Part shown: positions 1 through 7,510 of the stretch, piece after piece
Layout: each line of letters begins with the position of its first letter
Numbering within the stretch: position 1 is the first letter of the stretch
Assembly: GCA_964541695.1 (NCBI GenBank)
Contig: CAZIRB010000019.1
Coordinates: 1 to 28,186, forward strand
Direction: 5' to 3'
DNA length: 28,186 nucleotides
Origin: CAZKGE01 sp964541695
Lineage (GTDB): Bacteria; Bacillota; Clostridia; Christensenellales; CAG-138
Translations under genes and position numbers: made by a program
The notes under the pieces: generated by a model
The model's input: only the letters and a program-made list of their open reading frames with translations
Told to the model about the DNA's origin: nothing
The model's database searches: none

Positions 1-20
1 CCGAGCGCCGCCTGTGCTTG

Positions 21-53
21 TAGAAAAAGAAACGTTGGAGGCTCCGCCTCCAA
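21..53 (-). terminator. Rho-independent terminator of the xth-maf-uvrC operon
   Basis: Read on the minus strand, a 7-bp perfect stem (TTGGAGG 47-53 and CCTCCAA 35-41, five-base loop) is followed by CGTTTCTTTTTCT at 34-22. A GC-rich hairpin plus a T-rich tail is the classic intrinsic terminator form. It lies about 180 bases past the uvrC stop and is the only one of the four hairpins here with a T-tract. Confidence 0.65.
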
Positions 54-178
54 ACTTCCGCCAAGGGTCTGAGACCCTTGGAACCCTTTCTGCCGGATAC
101 CAGGTTTCGTGCTTCTTCCTTCGGGTTTCCAAAGGGCCTTATGGTCCTTTGGCGGGGTGCAGGGGCAGCGCCCCTGCA
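35..178. repeat. Cluster of four strong inverted repeats (REP/BIME-like extragenic element)
   Basis: Four consecutive hairpins fill the region after uvrC: 35-41/47-53 (7 bp); 61-70/72-81, a near-perfect palindrome with 10-bp arms around one base; 129-138/143-152, 10 bp with one G-T pair and a TTAT loop; and 158-166/170-178, 9 bp with a 3-base loop. No coding sequence was recognised in 1-234. Arrays of such hairpins are typical of extragenic palindromic elements in gut Clostridia; assigning it to a repeated family is inference, because no second copy is in this window. Confidence 0.6.
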
Positions 179-234
179 AATTGGCGGGAGCTCGAAGGCG
201 GCCCTCGAACGTACTCCCAAATCGTCCCCCGTTC

Positions 235-2103
235 CTACTCGCTCCCGCTCTTTTCCGCCTTCCCGTCCTCCGCTTCCTGCCGAAAGAACGCGTACACCGC
301 CTCCGCGGTGCGCTTGTCCACGCCCTTGACCGCGGCGAGCTGCTCGACGGTCGCGTTCTTGAGAGCACCCATCGTGACAAACGCGTCGAACAGCGCGCGC
401 TTGCGCTTGTCGCCGACGCCGGGGATGGCGTCGAGCACGGAGAACAGCGCGTTCTTCTGGCGCAGGCTGCGATGGTAAGTGATCGCAAAGCGGTGCGCCT
501 CGTCACGGATACGCTCGAGCAGGTGCAGCGACGCGCTGTTGCGCGGCAATTCAAGCGGCAGCTCCTCGCCGGGCTGGTAAATCAGCTCGTGCGCCTCGGC
601 GAGACCGATCGCTGGGATGTAGTCGAGGCCGGCTCCGGCGAGCACCTCGAGCGCGACGGACAGCTGCGTGCGGCCGCCGTCGACGATCAAAAGGTCCGGC
701 AGCGGTAGAAAGCCGGGGTCGTTGGCCAGCGCGTGCTCGAAGCGGCGCGTCAAAGTTTCGCGCATGGAGATTAAGTCGTCGCCGCCCGCGTCGGCTTTGA
801 CGCGGAAGCGCCGGTACGCCTTCTTGTCCGGCTGGCCGTTTGTGAACACGACCATCGAGGAGACGGTGTCGCGGCCCTGGATGTGCGAGTTGTCAAAGCA
901 CTCGAGCCGCTCGGGGATGCTCTCAAGGCCGAGTATGCCCGAAAGCTGCGACAGCGCGCCTTCGCCGCGCTCCCACGCGCGCTTCTGAAGCGTCGCGTCC
1001 TTGGCGAGCGCGTCGATGCAGTTGCGGTACGCAAGGTCGGCAAGCTTCCGCTTGTCGCCGCGCTCCGGCCGGTGCAGCCGCACGCGCTTTCCGGCGATCG
1101 AGGTCAGCCAAGCCTCGATGCCCTCCATATCCGCCGCGTCCTGATACAGGAGAATCTCCGGCGGGAACGTGACCGCGTCGGCGTAGTACTGCGCGATAAA
1201 CGCGGCGAGAATGTCCGCGTCCGATTCGTCGCTGCCCGCGCCCATGCGGAACGATTCCGTGCCGACGACCTTGCCGTCGCGCACGAACAGCGCGAACACG
1301 ACGACGTTCTCGTCGAGGCGGCCGAGCGCGTATACGTCCAGCACGGCCTTGTTCGTGCCGATGGCGGTCTGCTTCTCGGACAGGCTCTCGATCGCCTTGA
1401 TGCGGTCGCGCAGCGCGGCGGCGCGCTCGAACTCCAGCGCGTCGGACGATTGCTCCATCTGCTCGTACAGGCCGCGCAGGATCGCGTCGGTATTGCCGGA
1501 TAAAAACGAACAGATCTCCTCGAGGATCTGGTGGTACGCTTCGGGCGTGACGTTTCCGGAGCAGGGCGCGCAGCATTTGCCGACGTGGTACATCAGGCAC
1601 GGCCGCTCGCGCCGGGCGATGGCGCGGTCGATGTCCTTTTTGCAGAGGCGCACCGGGTAATGGTCGCGGATGATCGCAAGGTTCCCGCGCAGAAGCGTAC
1701 CGGACAGAAACGGCCCGAGATAGCGCGCGCCGTCGCGCTTAACGCGCCGGACGACGTCGATACTCGGGAAGTTCTGCTTCATATTGATGCGCACGTACGG
1801 GAAATGCTTGTCGTCCTTGAGCAGAATATTGTATTTAGGCATGAACTGCTTGATCAGGTTGCTCTCGAGCGTCAGCGCCTCGGTCTCGTTGGCGACCTGT
1901 ATCGTCTCAAAGTCCGCGACGTGCGCGACCATGGCCGAAACCTTGGCGGTGTGCGATTTGGACGACTGAAAATACTGCCGCACGCGGTTTTTGAGCGAAA
2001 CCGCCTTGCCGACATAGATCACGTCGCCGTTTCGGTCGAGCATCTTGTACACGCCGGGCGACGGGGGCAGAAGCTTCAGTTTTTCCTCGATAATCTCGTT
2101 CAT
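235..2103 (-). CDS. uvrC: UvrABC excinuclease subunit C
   Basis: UvrC makes the 3' and 5' incisions around bulky DNA lesions after UvrA/UvrB have located the damage. The 622-residue product has the usual length. The N-terminal GIY-YIG nuclease is visible (GVY 17-19, YVG 30-32, Arg40, catalytic Glu80 in LTLESN). Four Cys matching the reported iron-sulfur ligands of UvrC lie at 154, 169, 177/178 and 181. A UVR motif (RDRIKAIESL), the RNase H-like second nuclease (ECFDNSHIQG) and C-terminal helix-hairpin-helix motifs (IPGVGDKRK) follow. It is last in the xth-maf-uvrC operon, 16 bases after maf. No clear Shine-Dalgarno precedes the ATG, but the start matches the family N-terminus. Confidence 0.97.
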   Translation of the reverse strand: MNEIIEEKLKLLPPSPGVYKMLDRNGDVIYVGKAVSLKNRVRQYFQSSKSHTAKVSAMVAHVADFETIQVANETEALTLESNLIKQFMPKYNILLKDDKHFPYVRINMKQNFPSIDVVRRVKRDGARYLGPFLSGTLLRGNLAIIRDHYPVRLCKKDIDRAIARRERPCLMYHVGKCCAPCSGNVTPEAYHQILEEICSFLSGNTDAILRGLYEQMEQSSDALEFERAAALRDRIKAIESLSEKQTAIGTNKAVLDVYALGRLDENVVVFALFVRDGKVVGTESFRMGAGSDESDADILAAFIAQYYADAVTFPPEILLYQDAADMEGIEAWLTSIAGKRVRLHRPERGDKRKLADLAYRNCIDALAKDATLQKRAWERGEGALSQLSGILGLESIPERLECFDNSHIQGRDTVSSMVVFTNGQPDKKAYRRFRVKADAGGDDLISMRETLTRRFEHALANDPGFLPLPDLLIVDGGRTQLSVALEVLAGAGLDYIPAIGLAEAHELIYQPGEELPLELPRNSASLHLLERIRDEAHRFAITYHRSLRQKNALFSVLDAIPGVGDKRKRALFDAFVTMGALKNATVEQLAAVKGVDKRTAEAVYAFFRQEAEDGKAEKSGSE

Positions 2104-2119
2104 GCGATTCGATTTTGGT

Positions 2120-2695
2120 CTATGTCCGGCTTTCGGTCAGCACGCCCGCGTTCTTGAGCATTTGGTACAGCAGCGGCAGCGGCATGCCCATCACGTTGAA
2201 ATAGTTGCCCTCGACGCGATCGACGAACACGCCGCCAGGGCCCTGCACGCCGTACGCGCCCGCCTTGTCGAGCGGCTCGCCGGTCGAGACGTACCAGTCG
2301 ATCTCGGCCTCGCTCATGGGGCAGAACGTCACGTCCGTGCGGCAGCAGCGCACGTCGGCTTTGCCGCCTGTAATCACGGCCACGCCGGTGTATACGATGT
2401 GCCGCCGTCCCTGCATGCGCAAAAGATAACGCTTCGCGTTCTCGGGCGTGTGCGGCTTGCCAAGGATGTCCCCGCCGAGCTCGACGACCGTGTCCGCGCC
2501 GATCACGCAGTCGTCCGGGTGCAGCGCCGCGACCGCCTGCGCCTTTTGCAGCGCGAGCGCGCGCACCGTCTCCTCGGCGGACGCGTCCTCCGGCGCGGTC
2601 TCCTCGACGTTGCTCGTGACGACAGTAAAGTCCAGGCCCATCAGCGCGAGCAGCTCCCTGCGGCGCGGCGACTCGGAAGCAAGTATGATCCGCAT
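2120..2695 (-). CDS. maf: Maf family nucleotide pyrophosphatase
   Basis: Maf proteins hydrolyse dTTP, UTP and modified nucleoside triphosphates to monophosphates (house-cleaning) and were first linked to septum inhibition in Bacillus. The 191-residue protein begins with the SESPRR signature (residues 7-12) and contains GADTVV, the phosphate-binding HTPENAKRYL region, and GEPLDKAGAYGVQG near residue 140. All are diagnostic of the YhdE/dTTP-UTP class. It lies 4 bases after xth and 16 before uvrC on the same strand, so co-transcription is very likely. A GGAG lies 14 bases before the ATG, inside the end of xth. Confidence 0.95.
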   Translation of the reverse strand: MRIILASESPRRRELLALMGLDFTVVTSNVEETAPEDASAEETVRALALQKAQAVAALHPDDCVIGADTVVELGGDILGKPHTPENAKRYLLRMQGRRHIVYTGVAVITGGKADVRCCRTDVTFCPMSEAEIDWYVSTGEPLDKAGAYGVQGPGGVFVDRVEGNYFNVMGMPLPLLYQMLKNAGVLTESRT

Positions 2696-2699
2696 GCGG

Positions 2700-3461
2700 C
2701 TACAGCTCCAGAAGCAGCGAGACGGGGCAGTGGTCGCTGCCGTAGACGTGGCTCAATATCAGGCTGTCCGCGATGTTCTCCTTGATGCGCTCGGAGGTCA
2801 AAAAGTAATCGATGCGCCAGCCGACGTTCTTCTCGCGCGCGTTGAAGCGGTAGCTCCACCAGGAGTACGCGTCGACGGCGTCCGGATACAGGAAGCGGAA
2901 CGAATCGACAAAGCCCGCCTCGAGCAGCTCGGTGAGTTTTCCGCGCTCCTCGTCCGTAAAGCCCGCGTTGCGGCGGTTGGACTTCGGATTCTTCAGGTCG
3001 ATCTCCCGGTGCGCGACGTTGAGGTCGCCGCAGACGATCACGGGCTTCTTCCGGTCGAGCGCGGTCAGATACGCGCGGAACGCATCCTCCCAGCGCATAC
3101 GCACATCGAGGCGCTTCAGTTCCTCCTGCGCGTTCGGGCTGTAGGCGGTCACAAAATAGAACTCCGGATACTCGAGCGTCAGCACGCGCCCCTCGCCGTC
3201 GAGCCCGTCGCCATGCGCCATGCCGTAGGCGACGGAGAGCGGCTCCTCGCGCGCGAACACCGCCGTGCCGGAGTAGCCCGGGCGCTCCGCGCTGTTCCAG
3301 TACTCGAAATAACCCTCGAGCGGCACGTCGGCCTGGCCGCGCTGCATCTTCGTCTCCTGCAGCGCAAGCAGGTACGGCGCCTCCGCGGCTACGAAATCCA
3401 CGAACCCCTTGCCCATGCACGCGCGCAGGCCGTTGACATTCCACGAAATAAACTTCTTCAT
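2700..3461 (-). CDS. xth: Exodeoxyribonuclease III / AP endonuclease (ExoA/Xth)
   Basis: This enzyme cleaves the backbone 5' to abasic sites and trims 3' blocking groups in base excision repair. The 253-residue protein matches family length and shows the conserved endonuclease/exonuclease/phosphatase motifs in order: SWNVNGLRA at residues 6-14, LQETK (metal-binding Glu), YSPNAQ, CGDLNVAH (catalytic Asp-Asn), WWSYRFNAREKNVGWRIDYF and the terminal SDHCPV with catalytic His. It is first in the operon with maf and uvrC. There is no Shine-Dalgarno; a -10 box ends only 6 bases before the ATG, so the mRNA may be leaderless. Confidence 0.96.
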   Translation of the reverse strand: MKKFISWNVNGLRACMGKGFVDFVAAEAPYLLALQETKMQRGQADVPLEGYFEYWNSAERPGYSGTAVFAREEPLSVAYGMAHGDGLDGEGRVLTLEYPEFYFVTAYSPNAQEELKRLDVRMRWEDAFRAYLTALDRKKPVIVCGDLNVAHREIDLKNPKSNRRNAGFTDEERGKLTELLEAGFVDSFRFLYPDAVDAYSWWSYRFNAREKNVGWRIDYFLTSERIKENIADSLILSHVYGSDHCPVSLLLEL

Positions 3462-3467
3462 ACCGAT

Positions 3468-3496
3468 AGTATAGCATTGACAAACGTTGACAGCAA
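3468..3496 (-). promoter_or_regulatory. Sigma-A-like promoter of xth-maf-uvrC
   Basis: On the minus strand, TTGCTG (3496-3491), a 17-base spacer and TATACT (3473-3468) form a good sigma-A promoter. Only 6 bases separate the -10 box from the xth ATG at 3461, so initiation at the usual distance falls on or next to the start codon. It interleaves with the plus-strand promoter at 3477-3505. Confidence 0.6.
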
Positions 3497-3505
3497 TCCT
3501 ATAAT
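3477..3505 (+). promoter_or_regulatory. Perfect-consensus sigma-A promoter of the crp-like/ABC operon
   Basis: TTGACA (3477-3482), a 17-base spacer and TATAAT (3500-3505) match the sigma-A consensus at every position. A second TTGACA at 3487-3492 gives a direct repeat with about one helical turn between copies. The promoter overlaps the divergent xth promoter. Confidence 0.8.
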
Positions 3506-3549
3506 GATTCTGGAAACTGTATCAAATGAAACAGAAATGAAAGGAATCC

Positions 3550-4212
3550 ATGAGCCGCTCGAAAAACCCGGCCGCGTACGCCGACATCGCGCAAAAAACG
3601 TTCCTGTTTACCGGCATCCCGCCCGAGGAAACGGCGGCGCTGCTTAATACGGACGGCGTAATCGTGGCGCACTACGAGTCCGGCGAAAGGATCCGTTCGC
3701 GCGACGACGCGGAGAGCTATCTCGGCATCCTGCTTTACGGCGAGGCGGCGGTGGAGAAACGCTCCGGGGACAGCCGCATGCTGATGAGCGTGCTGTCTGC
3801 GGGCGACCTGTTCGGCGCGGCGGGCATGTTCGGCGCGACAGGCGACTATGTGGCGGACATCGTCGCGGCAAAGAGCGCCTGGGTGCTGCACATCCCGGAG
3901 GCGGCGCTTATCCGCATGCTGCGCGCGGACTTCCGCATCGTGGAAAACTATCTACGGTATCTGACCGCGCGTATCCGGTTTTTGAGCGGCCGCATTGACG
4001 GCCTCGCGCAGCCGAACGTGGCGGACCGCGTGTACGCTTACCTGGCAGACAACGCCGCAAACGGCGTTTTTAGCCCGGACTACCCGCTCACGGCGCTGGC
4101 CGACGCGCTCTGTGTCAGCCGCGCCACGCTGTACCGCGCGCTCGACGCGCTGTCCGAGCAGGGGAAAATCCGGCGCGATAGAAAAACGATTGCATTATTG
4201 GAGGAAATCTGA
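3550..4212 (+). CDS. Crp/Fnr family transcriptional regulator
   Basis: A 220-residue protein with the Crp/Fnr layout: a cyclic-nucleotide-binding-like beta-roll at about residues 20-135, a dimerisation helix (YLRYLTARIRFLSGRI) and a C-terminal winged helix-turn-helix (LTALADALCVSRATLYRALDAL, about 177-198). It has a single Cys, inside the HTH, so it cannot carry an Fnr-type iron-sulfur cluster; the effector is unknown. An AAAGGA ribosome site precedes the ATG. The next gene starts 1 base after its stop, so it very probably regulates the importer encoded downstream and may regulate its own promoter. Confidence 0.9.
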   Translation: MSRSKNPAAYADIAQKTFLFTGIPPEETAALLNTDGVIVAHYESGERIRSRDDAESYLGILLYGEAAVEKRSGDSRMLMSVLSAGDLFGAAGMFGATGDYVADIVAAKSAWVLHIPEAALIRMLRADFRIVENYLRYLTARIRFLSGRIDGLAQPNVADRVYAYLADNAANGVFSPDYPLTALADALCVSRATLYRALDALSEQGKIRRDRKTIALLEEI

Positions 4213-4213
4213 C

Positions 4214-5146
4214 ATGAAAAGAACCGTTCTCGCCCTGCTTCTCATCGTTGTGTTGTTGTTTGCGTTCGGCTGCAAGCGCGAAAGCGACGTGTCCCTGCGC
4301 GTCGCCGCGCTGAAGGGCCCGACCGGCATGGGGCTTGCGTACCTGCTCGCGGCGCCGTCGGACGCGTACTCGATCGAGCTGTTCGACGCGCCGGACGCGA
4401 TATCGGCCAAGCTGATCAGCAGCGAGGTCGATGTCGCCGCAGTGCCGGTGAACCTGGCCGCGACGCTCTACAACAAGACCAACGGCGCCGTGGTCGTGGC
4501 CGCGCTGAACACGCTCGGCGTGCTCTACATCGTTGAGAACGGGGAAACGGTCCAGTCGATTTCGGACCTTGCCGGCAAGACGCTCTACGCGTCCGGCCAG
4601 GGCAGCACGCCGGAATATATCCTAAACTACCTGCTCGAGAAGAACGGCCTGACCGACGTGACCGTCGAGTACGTCGGCGAGCACGCGGCGCTCGCGGCGA
4701 TGGTCGCCAGCGGCGAAGCGAGCCTCGCGATGCTGCCGGAACCGAACGTGTCCGCAGTACTGGCTAAGAACGCGAACGCGCGCGTCGCGCTCGACCTGAC
4801 CGCGGAATGGAACAAGGTCAGCGACACGAAGCTCGTGCAGGGCTGCTACGTGATGCAAAAGAGCGTGTACGACGCGCATAAGAAGGCCGTCGACGCGTTT
4901 TTCGACCAGGTCTCTGCATCCGTCGACAAGGTGAACACGGACGCGGGCGCGGCGGCGGTCGTCGCGGCGCAGGGCATCGTGCCGTCCGAAGGGGTGGCCA
5001 AGAGCGCAATCCCGCGCAGCAACATCGTGTGCGTGCGCGGCGACGAGATGAAGGCTGCGGTGTCCGCGATGCTGAAGGTTCTCTTCGACGCCAACCCGAA
5101 GTCCGTCGGCGGCGCGCTGCCCGGCGACGAGCTGTATGCCGGCTAA
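4214..5146 (+). CDS. ABC transporter substrate-binding lipoprotein (SsuA/TauA/NMT1-like)
   Basis: The 310-residue product begins with a positively charged, hydrophobic signal peptide ending in FAFGC (Cys20), a slightly atypical lipobox, so it is probably lipid-anchored outside the membrane. The body resembles the nitrate/sulfonate/taurine/thiamine-precursor binding family: LKGPTGMGLAYLL near the mature N-terminus, DLAGKTLYASGQGSTPEYIL in the hinge region and MVASGEASLAMLPEPNVSAV in lobe two. The ATG at 4214 follows GGAGG and is chosen over upstream in-frame codons that overlap the regulator and would destroy the signal peptide. The substrate cannot be read from sequence. Confidence 0.9.
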   Translation: MKRTVLALLLIVVLLFAFGCKRESDVSLRVAALKGPTGMGLAYLLAAPSDAYSIELFDAPDAISAKLISSEVDVAAVPVNLAATLYNKTNGAVVVAALNTLGVLYIVENGETVQSISDLAGKTLYASGQGSTPEYILNYLLEKNGLTDVTVEYVGEHAALAAMVASGEASLAMLPEPNVSAVLAKNANARVALDLTAEWNKVSDTKLVQGCYVMQKSVYDAHKKAVDAFFDQVSASVDKVNTDAGAAAVVAAQGIVPSEGVAKSAIPRSNIVCVRGDEMKAAVSAMLKVLFDANPKSVGGALPGDELYAG

Positions 5147-5879
5147 GCGCAATATTCTTACCCGGTTTGTCCTGATCCCGCTGACGTACCTGTTCGCCTG
5201 GGAACTGGCCGGCCTGCTCGTCGGCAACGGGCTGCTGCTGCCGGGGCCGATTGAGACCGTCGCCCGCTTTGTCCGCCTTCTGGCCTTGCCGGAAAGCTGG
5301 ATCAAAGCGGGGCTGACGCTCCTGCGCGTGCTGGCGGGCTACGCGGCGGGCGTCGTGTCCGGCGTGCTGCTTGCGGCGCTGTGCGCAAGAAGCCAATTTG
5401 CCGACGCGCTTCTGGCCCCGCTGCGCGGCGTGGTCAAGGCCACGCCGGTGACGTCGATCATACTGCTCGCGATCCTCTGGCTTGTTTCGGGGCTTGTGCC
5501 GGTGTTCATCTCGTTTCTGATGGTGCTGCCGATCGTTTGGTCGGCCGTGTTGAACGCGATCCGCGACACCGACAGAAAGCTCCTTGAGATGGCGCGCGCG
5601 TTCCGCTTTCCGTTTTGGAAAACGGCGCGCCTCGTGTACGCGCCCTCGGTGCAGCCCGCGTTCCTCGCCGCCGCCACGACCGGACTCGGTTTTGCGTGGA
5701 AGTCCGGCGTCGCGGCGGAGATCCTTTCGCTGCCGAAACGGTCCGTCGGCTATATGTTGTACGAGTCCAAGCTCACGCTCGAGACGGCCGACCTGTTCGC
5801 GTGGACGCTGCTCGTCGTGCTGCTCTCGATGCTGATTGAGTGGCTGCTCTCGCGCGCGATGCGGAGGATACGCGGATGA
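5136..5879 (+). CDS. ABC transporter permease (SsuC/TauC-like)
   Basis: A 247-residue hydrophobic protein with about six membrane segments, for example VLIPLTYLFAWELAGLLV, VLAGYAAGVVSGVLLAALC, SIILLAILWLVSGLVPVFI and TLLVVLLSMLIEWLL. The cytoplasmic EAA-type loop that contacts the ATPase is visible (LEMARAFRFPFWKTARLVYAP, about residues 148-168). Its start overlaps the lipoprotein stop by 11 bases and its stop overlaps the ATPase start as ATGA, so translation is coupled. Family membership is clear; the substrate is not. Confidence 0.93.
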   Translation: MPAKRNILTRFVLIPLTYLFAWELAGLLVGNGLLLPGPIETVARFVRLLALPESWIKAGLTLLRVLAGYAAGVVSGVLLAALCARSQFADALLAPLRGVVKATPVTSIILLAILWLVSGLVPVFISFLMVLPIVWSAVLNAIRDTDRKLLEMARAFRFPFWKTARLVYAPSVQPAFLAAATTGLGFAWKSGVAAEILSLPKRSVGYMLYESKLTLETADLFAWTLLVVLLSMLIEWLLSRAMRRIRG

Positions 5880-6436
5880 TCAAAATTCGTGATTTGACCG
5901 TTCGCTTTGGTGAGCGGACCGTGCTGGACCGGTTCTCGGCAACCCTGCCGGACGAGGGCGTCGTGCTTGTGCGCGGCGCTTCCGGCGCGGGCAAGACGAC
6001 GCTTCTGCGCGCGCTGGCGGGCTTGATCCGGCCGGACTCCGGCCGCATATCCGGCCTGGAGGGCCGGAAGATCGGCTTCGTGTTCCAGGAGGACCGGCTG
6101 CTGCCTTGGAAAACCGCGCTGGAGAACGTCGCCTGCGTTTGCGACGGGGAAAAAGCGGCCGATACTCTGTCTACCCTCGGCCTTGCCGACGCGCTCGATA
6201 AGCTGCCCGCCGAGCTCTCCGGCGGTATGGCGCGCCGCGTCGCCGTCGCGCGGGCCATGTGCTATTCAAGCGACGTGCTGTTTTTGGACGAACCGTTCAC
6301 CGGGCTCGACGAGGAGAGCCGGAAGTCGGCCGCGGCTGCATTGTCCGGCGCCGCGCGGCTGATTCTGCTCGTGTCGCACGATCCGGACGACGCGCTGCTG
6401 CTTTACGCGTCACATACGCTCGAAATCGGCGACTGA
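5876..6436 (+). CDS. ABC transporter ATP-binding protein (SsuB/TauB-like)
   Basis: A compact 186-residue ATPase that powers the preceding permease. Walker A is GASGAGKTT, the Q-loop is FQEDRLLPW (typical of the nitrate/sulfonate group), the signature is LSGGM, Walker B is VLFLDEPFTGLD and the H-loop is LVSHDPDDA. It is shorter than the usual 240-260 residues because the C-terminal tail after the H-loop is nearly absent, but all catalytic elements are present. The ATG at 5876 overlaps the permease TGA. No convincing terminator follows in 6437-6494. Confidence 0.93.
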   Translation: MIKIRDLTVRFGERTVLDRFSATLPDEGVVLVRGASGAGKTTLLRALAGLIRPDSGRISGLEGRKIGFVFQEDRLLPWKTALENVACVCDGEKAADTLSTLGLADALDKLPAELSGGMARRVAVARAMCYSSDVLFLDEPFTGLDEESRKSAAAALSGAARLILLVSHDPDDALLLYASHTLEIGD

Positions 6437-6494
6437 ACCGCCAAAACCGGAAACATTCGCCTGGAAAACCCATGGAAAAACCGAGCCGCGATTC

Positions 6495-6523
6495 TTGAGT
6501 ATACCGCCATAGCGTGGTATACT
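6495..6523 (+). promoter_or_regulatory. Sigma-A promoter overlapped by a perfect 8-bp inverted repeat
   Basis: TTGAGT (6495-6500), a 17-base spacer and TATACT (6518-6523) form a strong promoter for the hydrolase operon. Perfect inverted repeat arms AGTATACC (6498-6505) and GGTATACT (6516-6523) overlap both boxes. Their centre-to-centre spacing of 18 bases fits a dimeric repressor site. Confidence 0.65.
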
Positions 6524-6568
6524 TATTTATCCATACGCAATGATTTGTAGAAAACGGGAGCAGGCAAC

Positions 6569-7510
6569 ATGAAAATCACACAGCGAGAGCGGCATTTTCC
6601 GTCCGCCACCGGCATCTGCGATATTCGCTGCCGCATGTGGGTCCCCGAGGAACCGCGCGCCGCAGTCCAGCTCACGCACGGCATGGCCGAGCATATCGAC
6701 CGCTACGACGCGTTCGCGTCGTTCCTCGCGGCGAACGGCGTGCTCGCCTATGGGCATGACATCGCAAGCCACGGCAAAAGCGTCCGCGAGGGCGGCGTGT
6801 CTGGCTATTTTGGCGACAAAAACGGCTGGGACGCCAACGTGCAGGACATGCGCACGCTGCGCGACCTCGTTCGGACGGATTTTCCCGCGATCCCGTATGT
6901 GCTGTTCGGCCATTCGATGGGCTCGTTTCTTGCGCGTACCTACGCGGGCAGGGACGGGGACGATTTCGACGCGTTCATATTCTCCGGCACGGCCGGCAAA
7001 AACCCCGTGCTCGCGGTCGGGAAATGGATTGCCAGGCGCGAGATTCAGAAAACCGGCGGCAGGGTGCCGTCGAAGACGCTGTTCGACTTAAGCTTCGGCT
7101 CCTACAACAAGGCGTTCCGGCCCAACCGCACGGCCAACGACTGGCTCTCGCGCGACGTGGAGATCGTCGACCGGTACGCCGCAGACCCGCTGTGCGGGTA
7201 TCCGCTCACCGCGCGCGCCATGCTCGACGTGTTCGACGGCCTGACCGAGATCTCGAATTCCGCTTGGGCCAAGCGCGTGCCGAAGAAGCCGATCCTCATG
7301 ATCTCCGGCGCGCTCGATCCCGTCGGCGGCGCGGGCAAGGGCCCGAAACAGGTCGCGTCCTGGCTGCGCGCGACCGGCCACGACGTGGAGCTTAAGCTCT
7401 ACGAGAGCGGCAGGCACGAGATGCTCAACGAGATCAACCGCGACGAGGTCTTCCGCGACGTGCTGCTGTTTGTCGAGACCGTGGCGGCCCAGGGGGAGCT
7501 TGCAAAATGA
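6569..7510 (+). CDS. Alpha/beta hydrolase (monoacylglycerol lipase / lysophospholipase-like)
   Basis: A 313-residue serine hydrolase of the Hydrolase_4 type, predicted cytoplasmic (no signal peptide). The nucleophile elbow is GHSMGS (Ser near residue 116), preceded by the oxyanion region QLTHGMAEHIDRY. The acid is the Asp in SGALDPVGG and the catalytic His is in SGRHEMLNE. This arrangement matches bacterial monoglyceride lipases and the PldB group; the true substrate is unknown. GGGAGCAGG lies upstream of the ATG. The stop overlaps the next start (ATGA), so it is coupled to the NagB-like gene. Confidence 0.9.
   Translation: MKITQRERHFPSATGICDIRCRMWVPEEPRAAVQLTHGMAEHIDRYDAFASFLAANGVLAYGHDIASHGKSVREGGVSGYFGDKNGWDANVQDMRTLRDLVRTDFPAIPYVLFGHSMGSFLARTYAGRDGDDFDAFIFSGTAGKNPVLAVGKWIARREIQKTGGRVPSKTLFDLSFGSYNKAFRPNRTANDWLSRDVEIVDRYAADPLCGYPLTARAMLDVFDGLTEISNSAWAKRVPKKPILMISGALDPVGGAGKGPKQVASWLRATGHDVELKLYESGRHEMLNEINRDEVFRDVLLFVETVAAQGELAK

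Noticed and set aside
3995..4213. Upstream in-frame extension of the binding-protein gene
   Set aside because: It runs inside the Crp-like gene; ATG 4214 gives a proper lipoprotein signal peptide and has GGAGG before it.
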